Positions 1 to 8,710 of a stretch of 64,000 nt of DNA are shown in pieces. The notes beneath the pieces were generated by a model that saw nothing but the letters and a program-made list of their open reading frames with translations, did no database searches and was not told the DNA's origin. Every line of letters starts with the position of its first letter. Position 1 is the stretch's first letter. The DNA is from Hymenobacter norwichensis DSM 15439 (GTDB lineage Bacteria > Bacteroidota > Bacteroidia > Cytophagales > Hymenobacteraceae), in NCBI RefSeq assembly GCF_000420705.1, contig NZ_ATVL01000008.1, positions 763,718 to 827,717 on the forward strand, written 5' to 3'. A program made the translations under genes and the position numbers.

Positions 1-24
1 GAATTGCTGTAAGAGTGAAACCAA

Positions 25-60
25 TAAAAACGGCCGCTCTGCAAGCAGAGCGGCCGTTTC
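25..60 (-). terminator. Rho-independent terminator of the acyl-CoA dehydrogenase gene
   Basis: A perfect 15-bp inverted repeat (arms 28-42 and 45-59) with a 2-nt gap is followed on the minus strand by a run of five T. It lies 20 bp past the stop codon at 80-82. Confidence 0.9.
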
Positions 61-79
61 AAGGTAGGCAAATCAGCGT

Positions 80-1312
80 TTATTTGAACGCCTGGATGCC
101 GGTAATGTCAGCGCCGGTGATGAGCAAGTGGATGTCGTGGGTGCCTTCGTAGGTGATGACCGATTCCAGGTTCATCATGTGGCGCATGATGGGGTACTCG
201 CCGGTGATGCCCATGCCACCGTGAATCTGGCGGGCCTCACGGGCCACATGCAGCGCCATGTCCACGGAGTTGCGTTTGGCCATGCTAATTTGGGCGCTGG
301 TGGCTTTGCCTTCGTTTTTGAGCATGCCGAGGCGCCAAGCCATCAGTTGGGCTTTGGTGATTTCCGTTAGCATTTCGGCCAGCTTCTTCTGCTGCAACTG
401 GAAACCACCGATGGGCTTACCGAACTGCTCCCGCTCCAACGAGTATTTCAGAGCCGACTCGTAGCAGTCAATAGCTGCCCCAATAGCGCCCCAGGCAATA
501 CCGAAACGAGCGGAATCGAGGCAGGACAGCGGGCCTTTGAGGCCGTCGATGTTGGGCAGAATGTTTTCCTTGGGAATCTTCACGTCCTCGAACACCAGCT
601 CACCGGTGGTGCTAGCGCGCAGGCTCCACTTGTTGTGAATTTCGGGCGTGCTGAAGCCTTCCATGCCGCGCTCTACTATCACGCCCCGGATGCGGCCGTT
701 GTCATCTTTGGCCCACACTACAGCCACTTGGGCTTCGGGGGAGTTGGAAATCCAGAGCTTAGCCCCGTTCAGCAAATAATAGTCGCCTTTGTCCTCGATT
801 TTGGTGGTCATGCCACCGGGGTTGGAGCCGTGGTCGGGTTCCGTCAGGCCGAAGCAGCCGAGCCATTCGCCGCTGGCCAATTTGGGCAGGTATTTCTTGC
901 GCTGCTCCTCCGAGCCGTAGGCGTAAATCGGGAACATCACCAACGAGCCCTGCACCGAGGCTGTGGAACGCATACCCGAGTCGCCCCGCTCGATTTCCTG
1001 CATAATTAGGCCGTAGCTGATGTAGTCGAGGCCGCCGCCGCCATACTCGGTAGGAATAGTGGGGCCGAACGCGCCTACGTCACCAAACTTGCGCACGATT
1101 TCCGAGGGAAAGTGCGCATCCTGGGCCCACTTTTCAATGCTCGGGCTGATTTCCTTTTTTACAAAGTCGCGGATGCTTTGGCGAACTAGCAGGTGCTCCT
1201 CGGTGAGCAGTCCGTCGATATCATAGTAATCGGTAAAGCCAGCGGCATTGGTGGAACCGTGGGCTTTGGCGGCTTTGGCCTGGGGCGAGAGGACGTCGGC
1301 TTGCGAAGACAT
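80..1312 (-). CDS. Acyl-CoA dehydrogenase, glutaryl-CoA dehydrogenase type
   Basis: This 410-residue FAD enzyme should oxidise the alpha-beta bond of an acyl-CoA and pass electrons to ETF. The full fold is present: N-terminal helical domain, central FAD-binding segment (FGLTEPDHGSNPGG) and C-terminal helical domain with REQFGKPIGGFQLQQKKLAEM-like residues. The catalytic base is Glu389 in TYEGTHDIH, and the C-terminus ITGIQAF is characteristic of glutaryl-CoA dehydrogenases, so glutaryl-CoA to crotonyl-CoA in lysine/tryptophan breakdown is the likely reaction. The start at MSSQADV was preferred over an upstream in-frame extension because the extension lacks family similarity and would overrun a TATCTTTG promoter box at 1342-1349. 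Substrate specificity cannot be proved from sequence. Confidence 0.92.
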   Translation of the reverse strand: MSSQADVLSPQAKAAKAHGSTNAAGFTDYYDIDGLLTEEHLLVRQSIRDFVKKEISPSIEKWAQDAHFPSEIVRKFGDVGAFGPTIPTEYGGGGLDYISYGLIMQEIERGDSGMRSTASVQGSLVMFPIYAYGSEEQRKKYLPKLASGEWLGCFGLTEPDHGSNPGGMTTKIEDKGDYYLLNGAKLWISNSPEAQVAVVWAKDDNGRIRGVIVERGMEGFSTPEIHNKWSLRASTTGELVFEDVKIPKENILPNIDGLKGPLSCLDSARFGIAWGAIGAAIDCYESALKYSLEREQFGKPIGGFQLQQKKLAEMLTEITKAQLMAWRLGMLKNEGKATSAQISMAKRNSVDMALHVAREARQIHGGMGITGEYPIMRHMMNLESVITYEGTHDIHLLITGADITGIQAFK

Positions 1313-1341
1313 AAGTGAAATAACTTGGGTGGGAATCAGTT

Positions 1342-1349
1342 CAAAGATA
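1342..1349 (-). promoter_or_regulatory. Bacteroidota -7 promoter box for the acyl-CoA dehydrogenase
   Basis: On the minus strand this reads TATCTTTG, an exact match to the Bacteroidota -7 consensus TAnnTTTG. It sits 30 bp upstream of the chosen ATG at 1312, implying a 5' UTR of about 25 nt. A convincing -33 TTTG was not seen. Confidence 0.55.
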
Positions 1350-1515
1350 GTGGTTTCAATACGTGAAACCGGCCGCGCCAACCGATGGTTCGGTAGCGCT
1401 ACAAGACTAGCAGCCAGCACCACGCCCAGCGGTGAAATTGATAGGTGCGGCAGGGTTGTTCGAGTTTGCGTTTGCTGCGTAGAAGCAGCAGTACTTTCCA
1501 CCTCCTTGCCACCCC

Positions 1516-3261
1516 ATGAGCCAGTCTACTACACACAAGAAACTCAACGAGCTGGAAGCCACCGCCATCTGCGGCAACGACATTTCGTCGTCGTGTCTGT
1601 ACGTGTCGGCGCTGGCTATTGCGCACGCTGGCCAATACGCCTGGGTGGCGCTGCTGGTAGTGGGCGCAGTGCTGTTTCTGTTTCGACGCATCTACGGCGA
1701 AGTGGTGGGCGCGCTACCGCTCAACGGTGGCGCCTACAACGTACTGCTGAACACCACCAGCAAGCGCAACGCCGCGGTGGCGGCCTGCCTCACTATTCTG
1801 TCGTACATGGCTACGGCCGTTATTTCGGCTTCCGAGGCCATGCACTACCTGCACACGCTGTGGGAAGGGCTGCCCATTATCTGGGCCACCATCCTGCTGC
1901 TAGGCCTTTTTCTGCTGCTCACCATCTTGGGTATTTCCGAGTCGGCGGTGGTGGCGGTGGGCATTTTCGTGCTGCATCTGGCATCGCTCACGCTGCTGGC
2001 TGGCGTTACAGGCTGGTATTTGTTTACGCACGGCCTCGATACGCTGGTAGCCAACTGGCACGTCCCACTGAAGGGCAGCTTGCTCACGGCGCTGTTTCTG
2101 GGGTTCAGTGCAGCCATGCTAGGTATCTCGGGGTTTGAAAGCTCCGCGAATTTCGTGGAAGAACAAGCCCGCGGCGTGTTTCAGAAAACCCTGCGCAACA
2201 TGTGGGTGGTCGTAACGGTGTTCAACCCGCTGCTGGCGTTTCTGGCCATTGCGGCGCTGCCACTGGTGGAAGTGGGAGAGCACACCGAAACGCTTCTCTC
2301 TCACCTCGGCAACCGCACCGGTGGCCCGTGGCTGGCCACCCTCATTTCCGTGGATGCCGTGGCCGTACTCAGCGGAGCGGTGCTGACCTCGTTTGTGGGC
2401 GTGAGCGGCTTGATGAAGCGCATGGCCCTAGACCGGATTCTACCGCAGTTCTTCCTCAAGGAAAACAAACGGTGCAGCAACTACATCATCCTCATCACCT
2501 TCTTCCTGCTGTGTTTGTCGGTGCTAGTTATCACCAACGGCGAGCTAGGGCCGCTGGCGGGCGTGTACACCATTTCGTTTTTATCGGTAATGGCCTTTTT
2601 TGCGTTGGGCAACTTCCTGCTCAAGCGCAAACGCCCAAAGCTGCCGCGGCCTGTTTATGCTGGCTTGATGACGGTGGCACTGGCCCTACTAGGGGTACTG
2701 GCGGCGCTGTACGGCAATATCCGTATGCGGCCCGATTACCTGATTGTGTTCCTACAATACTTCCTGCCCACCTTGCTGGTGGTGTCGGTTATGCTCAACC
2801 GCACCGGCATTCTCAATCTGGTGCTAGCCGCGGCCGAATCGTTTGCCAAACACTCGCCTCGGATTTCGCGGCTCACGCAGCTCAACATTCGGCGGCAGTT
2901 ACGGGAGCTGCACCGCCAGGAATTTGTATTTTTCACCAAAGGCGACAATGTATCAAACCTTAACAAGGTGATGGCCTACGTGGTGGAAAACGAGTTTACC
3001 ACCCGCCTCAAAATCGTGACCTTGCTCAAAGAAGGCGAAACCTACCCCGAGGATTTGCTGACCGATATCCGGGTACTCGACCGCGCCTACGAGCAAATTG
3101 AAGTGGATTTCGTGACCCTCGATGGCCATTTCGGCCCGGAGCTGATTGATAAACTCTCCAAGGAATGGAACATCCCCAAGAACTTCATGTTCATCGGCTC
3201 CCCTGGTGACCGGTTTCCCTATGGCATCTCTGAGTTAGGAGGTGTACGCCTAATTGTCTGA
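1516..3261 (+). CDS. APC-family amino-acid permease with C-terminal soluble domain
   Basis: A 581-residue integral membrane protein with about 12 hydrophobic segments over residues 1-440. The first helix region carries ATAICGNDISSSCLY, resembling the unwound substrate-binding TM1 of APC transporters, and further helices hold small-residue patches (GISGFESSANFVEEQ). Residues about 450-581 form a soluble tail, reminiscent of the universal-stress-like domains attached to some APC permeases. It probably takes up amino acids or amines in exchange with or driven by protons. The gene is divergent from the acyl-CoA dehydrogenase, with about 200 bp between starts, so a functional link to amino-acid breakdown is possible but unproven. 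Confidence 0.85.
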   Translation: MSQSTTHKKLNELEATAICGNDISSSCLYVSALAIAHAGQYAWVALLVVGAVLFLFRRIYGEVVGALPLNGGAYNVLLNTTSKRNAAVAACLTILSYMATAVISASEAMHYLHTLWEGLPIIWATILLLGLFLLLTILGISESAVVAVGIFVLHLASLTLLAGVTGWYLFTHGLDTLVANWHVPLKGSLLTALFLGFSAAMLGISGFESSANFVEEQARGVFQKTLRNMWVVVTVFNPLLAFLAIAALPLVEVGEHTETLLSHLGNRTGGPWLATLISVDAVAVLSGAVLTSFVGVSGLMKRMALDRILPQFFLKENKRCSNYIILITFFLLCLSVLVITNGELGPLAGVYTISFLSVMAFFALGNFLLKRKRPKLPRPVYAGLMTVALALLGVLAALYGNIRMRPDYLIVFLQYFLPTLLVVSVMLNRTGILNLVLAAAESFAKHSPRISRLTQLNIRRQLRELHRQEFVFFTKGDNVSNLNKVMAYVVENEFTTRLKIVTLLKEGETYPEDLLTDIRVLDRAYEQIEVDFVTLDGHFGPELIDKLSKEWNIPKNFMFIGSPGDRFPYGISELGGVRLIV

Positions 3262-3282
3262 GGAATATTTCAACAAAAGAAA

Positions 3283-3382
3283 CGTCATGCAGAGGCGCAG
3301 CCCAAGCATCTCGCGGGCTGATGCCAGATTTAGTAATCCAGTATTAACACGCGAGATGCTTCGGCTCCGCCTCTGCATGACG
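3283..3382. repeat. 33-bp imperfect inverted repeat between convergent genes
   Basis: Arms at 3283-3315 and 3350-3382 are reverse complements with two mismatches in 33 positions, separated by 34 nt. The arm begins CGTCATGCAGAGGCG and ends GCATCTCGCG. It lies between two convergent stop codons, where it can form a stem in either transcript. Its style matches dispersed intergenic repeats of Hymenobacter genomes; copy number cannot be seen here. Confidence 0.75.
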
Positions 3383-3403
3383 GCCTGCTACTTGTTCTGT
3401 TAT

Positions 3404-5935
3404 TTAGAATTTAACCCCTACCGAAGCCAGGAAATTGCGGGTGGCTTGTGGGAAGTACCAGTTGAAGGTGTCGAGGCCGCCGCTGGCGCCGAGGTAGCTG
3501 TAGGTGTAGCCGTTGGCCACGTACTCGCGGTTGAGCACGTTGTTGACCAGCAAGCCCAGCTCGATTTCCTTCACAAACCGCGGCTTGATGCTGTAGCGCA
3601 CCCGGAAATCGAGCACTTGGTACGGCTTGATGCTGCGGGCTTCGTTCTCGGAGTTGTCGAGGTATTGGCGGCTCACGGTTTTGTAGAGCAGCGCCACGCG
3701 CAGGTTTTTCAACGGCTGCCCTTCCAGCGTATGCGCCGACACCGTGCCGGGCGAGTACGAAATGGTGGACGTGCGCGCCTCCCCTACCACGGGCGAGTAG
3801 TCGGCGTCGTAGGTTACGTCGCGGTAGTTCAGGATGCGGTTGCGGCTGAGCGTGAGCGTGCTGCTGAGGCTGATTTTGTCGTCGGCCGACACAAAACCGG
3901 TCAGCTCCACGCCGCGGCGGTAACTGCTCGCCACGTTGGTGCGCAAGGCGGTTCCTACGTCGTTCAGCTGGCCGGTAGCAACCAGCTGGTTGCGGTAGTT
4001 CATGTGGAAATAGTTGGCCTCGAAGCGTAACGACGTGTGCGGACCCAGCAGCTCGGCATCGGGCCGGGTGAAGCGGTAGCCGCCCTCAAAATCGTGGAGG
4101 CGTTCGGATTTGGCGCTCTGGTCGCCAGCAGGGCGGTCGGTGAAGTCGGAGCGTACTGGCTCACGCTGGCCCACCGCGAAGCTGGCGTAGAGCTGCTGCC
4201 CCTCGGCCAGCGCGAAAGTGGCGCCGGCTTTGGGGTTGAAGAACGTGTACTTGGCACGGGTGGTCACGTCGTTTTGGTCGTCTTCCACGCCATCAATCGT
4301 GTACTCGATGTGTCGCACCTGCACGTCGCCGTACACGCCCAACTGAGGCAGCACCTGCCAAGTGGCGCGGGCGTAGGCGTTGTAGTCGGTTTTGCGGGCG
4401 TTGTTGAAGTAGTAGCGCTGCCGGATGTTGCTGTTGGAAGCGTACTGCGCCCAGATTACCTCGCCGTAGTGGTCGTTGTCAAACTTATTCCAGGCGCCAC
4501 CGAGAGTGGCTTGCAGCTTGTCGTTGGCTTTGGGCTGGTAGTTGAGTGCGAAAGTGCCGCCGTAGAAGTAGTTATCAAGCCACTTGCGGTCTACCAGGTT
4601 GGTGCGCGAAATGGTTTGGCCACCGATAACTACGTTTTCCAGGCCGTAGGCCGAGAAGCGGCGGTTGGTCCGGTAGCTTTCGTAGTACCCGAAGCCGCGA
4701 GTGAGGTGCAGTGCCGCCCCGATGTTCCAGTCAGAGCCCAAACCCTGCGAGAGGTGCAACTGGTAGTGGTTTTGCTGGTAATTATCGGTTTGGTTGTCGT
4801 AGGTATAGTAGCTGTAGCGGCGGCCTTCGCGGCGTACCCGCTCGGCATCGGCCTCACTTAGCTCGCCGTTGTCGATGTAGTTCTGGAGCAGCGCCTGGTT
4901 GCCGGTAATAGCGGGTTCGGGCACACCGTTCCAGGCCTGGTAGGTTTTCTCGCGGCCCGAGAAGGTGATGAACTTCAGCAGCGTGTTGTTGGTCTGGTAG
5001 CCCGCCGCAAAGTAATATGACTTCAAATCCGACGCCGCCCGGTTCATGTACCCGTCGCTCTTGATGCGCGACAAGCGGCCATCCACCGTGAAGTGCCCGT
5101 CGAGCAGCCCGGTGCCAAACTGCACCGTGTTTTTCACCGTGCCAAAGGAGCCGACGCTGTTCTGAGTTTCGCCGTAGGCCTCGCGCCGGTTGTCGAGGGT
5201 GCTGATGTTGATGCTGGCCCCAAACGCTGCGCCGCCGTTTTGGCTGGTACCTACGCCCCGCTGCACTTGCAGGCTATTCACCGACGAGGCTAAGTCCGGC
5301 AGATTCACCAGAAACGAGCCGCGCGATTCGGCGTCGTTCAGAGGCACCCCGTTGATGGTCATATTGATGCCCGTGTTGCTCGTGCCCCGGATACGGATAT
5401 CGGTGTAGCCCACGCCCGCCCCAGCATCGGAATTCACTACCACTGAAGGAGTTTGATCGAGCAGATACGGCAAATCCTGGCCGAAATTGCGCTTCGCTAA
5501 GTCCTGTTTGCTCACGTTCGTGTAAGCCGTGGCGGTCCGGTCGTTGGCGCGCTGAGCGGTAATTAGCGCCTCGCCAGTAAGCACCCCGCCGGAGCGCAGC
5601 GTCACGTTCAGGCGCTGCGCGGCAGCTTGGCCTTGCACCTGCTGCACCAGCGGCTCGTAGCCTACAAACGTGACACGCACCTCATGCGCCCCGGCTGGCA
5701 CCACCGGAATTGAAAAGGCGCCGGCAGCATCAGTGGCGGCGCTGGGTGCGCCATCGAGCAACACCGTAGCGCCGGGCAGGGCCGAACCCGTTTGGGCGTC
5801 GGTAATGGTACCCGACACGGGACCTTGCGCCCAGGCCGAGAGAGGTAGCGCCAGCAGCGCCACCCCAGAAACCAGTAAATTTTTCAACAATGCAAGCGGA
5901 AAAGTGGAACGGGCCCGCGCCAGGGGTCGGCGCAT
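3404..5935 (-). CDS. TonB-dependent outer-membrane receptor, probable thiamine uptake
   Basis: An 843-residue receptor. The start at MRRPLARARS gives a signal peptide ending SAWAQ; the in-frame extension beyond it lies inside the riboswitch and has only a non-ATG start. Residues about 37-120 form a carboxypeptidase-regulatory-like beta-sandwich (VSGTITDAQTGSALPGATV), followed by the plug domain (about 140-250, with IRIRGTSNTGINMTING) and a 22-strand beta barrel ending in VGVKF with a terminal aromatic residue. Translation starts about 25 nt after a TPP riboswitch, so expression should fall when thiamine pyrophosphate is plentiful. By analogy with the TPP-controlled receptor of Bacteroides thetaiotaomicron (OMthi) the cargo is probably thiamine; this comes from regulation, not barrel sequence. 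Confidence 0.9.
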   Translation of the reverse strand: MRRPLARARSTFPLALLKNLLVSGVALLALPLSAWAQGPVSGTITDAQTGSALPGATVLLDGAPSAATDAAGAFSIPVVPAGAHEVRVTFVGYEPLVQQVQGQAAAQRLNVTLRSGGVLTGEALITAQRANDRTATAYTNVSKQDLAKRNFGQDLPYLLDQTPSVVVNSDAGAGVGYTDIRIRGTSNTGINMTINGVPLNDAESRGSFLVNLPDLASSVNSLQVQRGVGTSQNGGAAFGASINISTLDNRREAYGETQNSVGSFGTVKNTVQFGTGLLDGHFTVDGRLSRIKSDGYMNRAASDLKSYYFAAGYQTNNTLLKFITFSGREKTYQAWNGVPEPAITGNQALLQNYIDNGELSEADAERVRREGRRYSYYTYDNQTDNYQQNHYQLHLSQGLGSDWNIGAALHLTRGFGYYESYRTNRRFSAYGLENVVIGGQTISRTNLVDRKWLDNYFYGGTFALNYQPKANDKLQATLGGAWNKFDNDHYGEVIWAQYASNSNIRQRYYFNNARKTDYNAYARATWQVLPQLGVYGDVQVRHIEYTIDGVEDDQNDVTTRAKYTFFNPKAGATFALAEGQQLYASFAVGQREPVRSDFTDRPAGDQSAKSERLHDFEGGYRFTRPDAELLGPHTSLRFEANYFHMNYRNQLVATGQLNDVGTALRTNVASSYRRGVELTGFVSADDKISLSSTLTLSRNRILNYRDVTYDADYSPVVGEARTSTISYSPGTVSAHTLEGQPLKNLRVALLYKTVSRQYLDNSENEARSIKPYQVLDFRVRYSIKPRFVKEIELGLLVNNVLNREYVANGYTYSYLGASGGLDTFNWYFPQATRNFLASVGVKF

Positions 5936-5957
5936 CGGTTGTATCGTTCGCGGATCG

Positions 5958-6043
5958 TCTGTTCCCTTCGCCGGCATTACCCGGATCAGGTTCAATGGGT
6001 ATGATCTCAGCCTTGGCCGTACTGGCGTGGGGCACCCCTAAAC
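5958..6043 (-). promoter_or_regulatory. TPP (THI-box) riboswitch
   Basis: On the minus strand the conserved THI elements occur in order: GGGGTGCC near the 5' end, CTGAGA, ACCC followed by GAACCTGATCCGGGTAATGCC-type residues (written here in parts: GAACCTGAT, GGGTAAT, GCCGGCGAAGGGAAC). These form the usual P1-P5 core that binds thiamine pyrophosphate. The riboswitch ends about 22 nt before the receptor start codon at 5935, so control is likely by masking translation initiation, as no terminator hairpin is visible between them. Confidence 0.95.
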
Positions 6044-6052
6044 TTCTGGCAG

Positions 6053-6060
6053 CAAAGGTA
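6053..6060 (-). promoter_or_regulatory. -7 promoter box upstream of the TPP riboswitch
   Basis: Reads TACCTTTG on the minus strand, an exact TAnnTTTG match. Its position predicts a transcription start at about 6045, i.e. right at the 5' edge of the riboswitch. No clear -33 TTTG was found at the usual distance. Confidence 0.55.
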
Positions 6061-6295
6061 GGCGCTTTTGCTTGTTGTTTGTGCTAGAAGTAATAATCCG
6101 GGATAAATCAGGAAGATTCTTTACTTCATTTAAAGGCCGTGGCATCTCTGGCAACAAAAGCGGCCACTGCTTTACTTTCGATTGATAATCAATTACCTTA
6201 GAAAAGCTTTCCACCAGCAAAAAGCCTGGCCCCAACGAAAACATCCGCTGGCTCAGCACCGTTATTTATTTCACGCTCCTCGCTCGTCTGCTCGT

Positions 6296-6565
6296 ATGTC
6301 CCCCCAGTTTCCTTCGGCCATGACTCCCCTCGTATACTTGCTTGCCGTCCTCGGTATCACTATTTACTTTCTGCTGATGCCGCGGCGGCGCTTCCCCAAT
6401 CCGCCCCAGCCCGACAATGACGATGAGGGTGGCGAACCGCTCGACGACGGCCTACCAGATCTGGACTTGCCACCCGGCATCACGCGCCCCATCAACGATT
6501 GGGAGCCCGACTACAACCGCCGTCCCCGGCGGCCAGTCCGCCCCACGGCCCCGCACCTCACCTGA
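6296..6565 (+). CDS. Small membrane-anchored protein of unknown function
   Basis: An 89-residue protein beginning MSPQFPSAM. Residues about 10-26 (PLVYLLAVLGITIYFLLM) form one transmembrane helix, followed by a basic RRR stop-transfer and a long hydrophilic tail rich in Pro and Asp/Glu (DNDDEGGEPLDDG), ending in an Arg/Pro-rich segment. It is isolated between two minus-strand units, divergent from the TPP-controlled receptor. A second ATG at 6320 would give a shorter form. I do not recognise the family; the coding call rests on codon composition and a clean membrane topology. Confidence 0.6.
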   Translation: MSPQFPSAMTPLVYLLAVLGITIYFLLMPRRRFPNPPQPDNDDEGGEPLDDGLPDLDLPPGITRPINDWEPDYNRRPRRPVRPTAPHLT

Positions 6566-6683
6566 GAGCAAATAGGCGCTCAGAGTCAACACAAAAACCG
6601 GCCCTCCTGGCGCTGCTTTCTATTGCATCAGACACGATGTTCAACAGGAAGCAACGCCGGGAGGGCCGTTGCGGTTTAGAAGA

Positions 6684-6727
6684 AAAGGCTAGTTTCCCTC
6701 AGATGAGGGGGGCTAGCCTTTATTTTT
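6684..6727. terminator. Bidirectional Rho-independent terminator
   Basis: AAGGCTAG (6685-6692) pairs with CTAGCCTT (6713-6720), extended by CCCTC/GAGGGG inside, with a T-rich tail on the plus strand and an A/T tail on the minus strand. It separates the convergent small membrane protein gene and the acetyltransferase gene. A GGCCCTCC...GGAGGGCC stem at about 6600-6666 lies just before it. Confidence 0.8.
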
Positions 6728-6730
6728 ATC

Positions 6731-7144
6731 TCACAATTCCCGGCCCATGCGCACGTAGGCTATAGGGCCTTTGAAGAATGCCGGACCTTCGGGCAGCAAG
6801 CCGAAGCGGGCGTAAAAGGCGGCGCTGTCTTGACGGGCGTCGCACCAGATGTGGCGGGCCCCCAGCCGACGGGCCTCGGCCAGTACGTAGTGCAGCAGGG
6901 CCGTACCAATACCTTGCCGCTGATAGGAGGGGTCGGTGGCGAACTTACGGAAACGGGCATCCTCACCTTCTACGAACAAGGAAATAACTGCCACCAGTCG
7001 GTCGTCTTGGAAGGCGCCGTAGTGGTAACCGTTGGGGTCGTCGGGTAGCTGCACATAGTCCAGTGGCTTATCAGGCCAGAGCACTTGATGGCGCAGAGCG
7101 TAGGTGTGGCTGGGCGCAATGGCCCAAATGGCGGGGGTGGCCAT
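6731..7144 (-). CDS. GNAT-family N-acetyltransferase
   Basis: A 137-residue single-domain acetyltransferase. Motif A is clear at about residues 66-85: RKFATDPSYQRQGIGTALL, with the Q/RxxGxG/A pyrophosphate loop QRQGIG that binds acetyl-CoA. A C-terminal DSAAFYARFGLLPEGPAF matches the motif B region (Y/F-x-x-x-G-F). The start lies 2 nt after the stop of the aldose epimerase, so the two are translated from one mRNA. The acceptor substrate cannot be deduced. It is the last gene of the transporter-kinase-epimerase operon and is followed by a strong terminator. Confidence 0.88.
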   Translation of the reverse strand: MATPAIWAIAPSHTYALRHQVLWPDKPLDYVQLPDDPNGYHYGAFQDDRLVAVISLFVEGEDARFRKFATDPSYQRQGIGTALLHYVLAEARRLGARHIWCDARQDSAAFYARFGLLPEGPAFFKGPIAYVRMGREL

Positions 7145-7146
7145 AC

Positions 7147-8025
7147 TTATTCCAGGGTGATGCTGTAGGAAGTGGCGAATTCCTGGCCGGGCTGCAAAGT
7201 CAGCATGCCTTCCTTGTCGGTCAGTTCACTGGAGTCGGATACGGAGCTAGCAATGCCCTGCCACGGCTCGATGCACACAAATTGGGCGCCAGGGCCTTTG
7301 GTCCAGAGGCCGAGGTAGGGAAACCCATCGAAGCGCACCCGCACGCCGCGGCCCGAACGGCGGCTACGTAGCGTTACGTGCGTGAAATCGAAATGCTTTA
7401 GCACCAACGCATCCTGCTCGAATAGCTCGTAGCGCAGCGGCAGCGTAGTTTCATCCTGTAGCACGGGCTCCGTTTGGCCGCTCAGCAGGCCGCCTTCCAG
7501 CAAGTACCGCTCGAACGTAACCGGGTGGTCGAACATAAAATCGTAGTCCTCGAACGTTTCATCGGGCTGCAACGGGCAGCGGAAGGCCGGGTGCGCGCCA
7601 ATGCCAAACAGCAGCTCGCCGGTGCCCACGTTCATTACTTCCCAGCCAATAGTGAGCATAGGGCCCGCCAGCCGGTAGCTGATTAGCAAGCTAAACTCGA
7701 ACGGGAACAGGGCGCGGGTGGCGTCGTTGGCACGCAGCTCCAAAACCAGCTCGGCAGGCGTTTGGCGGATTAGCGTGAACTCCTGGTCGCGCGCAAACCC
7801 GTGCTGGGTGAGGCGGTACTGCTGGCCCTGGTAGGTGTAGGTGTCATTCGGCAGGCGCCCGACTATCGGGAACAGCACTGGAGCGTGTCGGCCCCATACC
7901 GCCGGGTCGGCCTCCCAGATGTATTCCAGATTATCGAGGTCTTTGCGGATAAAGCTGCTCAATTCGGCGCCGTGAGCATTTATGGTGGCGCGGCACTGGT
8001 CGTTTTCGAGGGTGTAGGTGGTCAT
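7147..8025 (-). CDS. Aldose 1-epimerase family protein (LacX/YihR-like)
   Basis: A 292-residue galactose-mutarotase-fold protein. Family signatures include AELSSF near the N-terminus, WGRHAPVLFPIVGRL at about 46-60, the catalytic-region HGFARDQEF at about 75, and GIGAHPAFRCPL at about 145. The conserved His residues in these motifs and the late Glu in CIEPWQG form the expected sugar-binding and acid/base site. It probably interconverts alpha and beta anomers of a hexose. Start MTTYTLENDQ was chosen because upstream in-frame sequence has no family match and runs towards the kinase stop (61 bp gap). Its presence in a vitamin-uptake operon is unexplained. Confidence 0.88.
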   Translation of the reverse strand: MTTYTLENDQCRATINAHGAELSSFIRKDLDNLEYIWEADPAVWGRHAPVLFPIVGRLPNDTYTYQGQQYRLTQHGFARDQEFTLIRQTPAELVLELRANDATRALFPFEFSLLISYRLAGPMLTIGWEVMNVGTGELLFGIGAHPAFRCPLQPDETFEDYDFMFDHPVTFERYLLEGGLLSGQTEPVLQDETTLPLRYELFEQDALVLKHFDFTHVTLRSRRSGRGVRVRFDGFPYLGLWTKGPGAQFVCIEPWQGIASSVSDSSELTDKEGMLTLQPGQEFATSYSITLE

Positions 8026-8086
8026 AAAGCGCAATAGGTTGGATGTGCTTTGGGTTAGGCGAAAGGCAGTACGAATCGAACGGCTG

Positions 8087-8635
8087 TTATATAACGGAGT
8101 GCGGCTTCTTCGTTGCCAGCAACGCATCTACCAACTGCCGGGCCTGCCCGAACCGCGCTTCGGCGGTGCCACTGATTACGGCGAAATTCACTTGCAGGTC
8201 TTGCAGGGCCTGGTGATACACCTCAAAGAAATGCTGCCGCAGGTGTGGATGCTCCCGCAACGGGTCCGGCTCCCAGGGCAGGTCGATGTTGGGCAGCAGC
8301 ACTAGGTCGTAGCGTTGCTGCTGGAGGCGCTGCAGAATCCAGGCGGGGCACTGGCCGAAGGCGTGCTCGGCCCACACTTTTATCACCAGCAAGTCGGTAT
8401 CAGCAAACAATACGGCGTGGCCTTGCGCATGCGCTTCGGCGGCAGCCTGAGCTTCGGCCGCTAGCTGTCCGCGGGCAATGGCCTCCAGATCGGCAAGGGT
8501 GTAGTTGGCGCCGTTTTCCTCCAGATACGTGCGGGCATACTCTGGCACCCAGCTGGCGCGGTAGTGTGCCGCCAGCTGCCGGCTAAGCGTGGTTTTGCCC
8601 GTCGATTCGGGGCCGGTAATGGCAACGCGGAGCAT
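8087..8635 (-). CDS. NadR-like P-loop ATPase/kinase
   Basis: A 182-residue protein related to the C-terminal ribosylnicotinamide-kinase domain of NadR. The N-terminus holds the Walker A loop GPESTGKTT (residues about 8-16), followed by WVPEYARTYLE, a family hallmark, and FADTDLLVIKVWAE with the acidic Walker B-like residues at about 73-80. Residues LLPNIDLPWEPDPLREHP form the lid/substrate region. It sits directly downstream of a PnuC/PnuT-type transporter; such pairs trap an imported vitamin by phosphorylation. Nicotinamide riboside is the classic substrate, but the nearby TPP riboswitch makes thiamine a real alternative. No NadR adenylyltransferase domain is present. Confidence 0.88.
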   Translation of the reverse strand: MLRVAITGPESTGKTTLSRQLAAHYRASWVPEYARTYLEENGANYTLADLEAIARGQLAAEAQAAAEAHAQGHAVLFADTDLLVIKVWAEHAFGQCPAWILQRLQQQRYDLVLLPNIDLPWEPDPLREHPHLRQHFFEVYHQALQDLQVNFAVISGTAEARFGQARQLVDALLATKKPHSVI

Positions 8636-8710
8636 TGGGTGGATTTGGGATTAAGAAGGTAGGACTAGCTATACTGGTCGGCTTGCGGTGGATTATCTGA
8701 TACCTGATGT

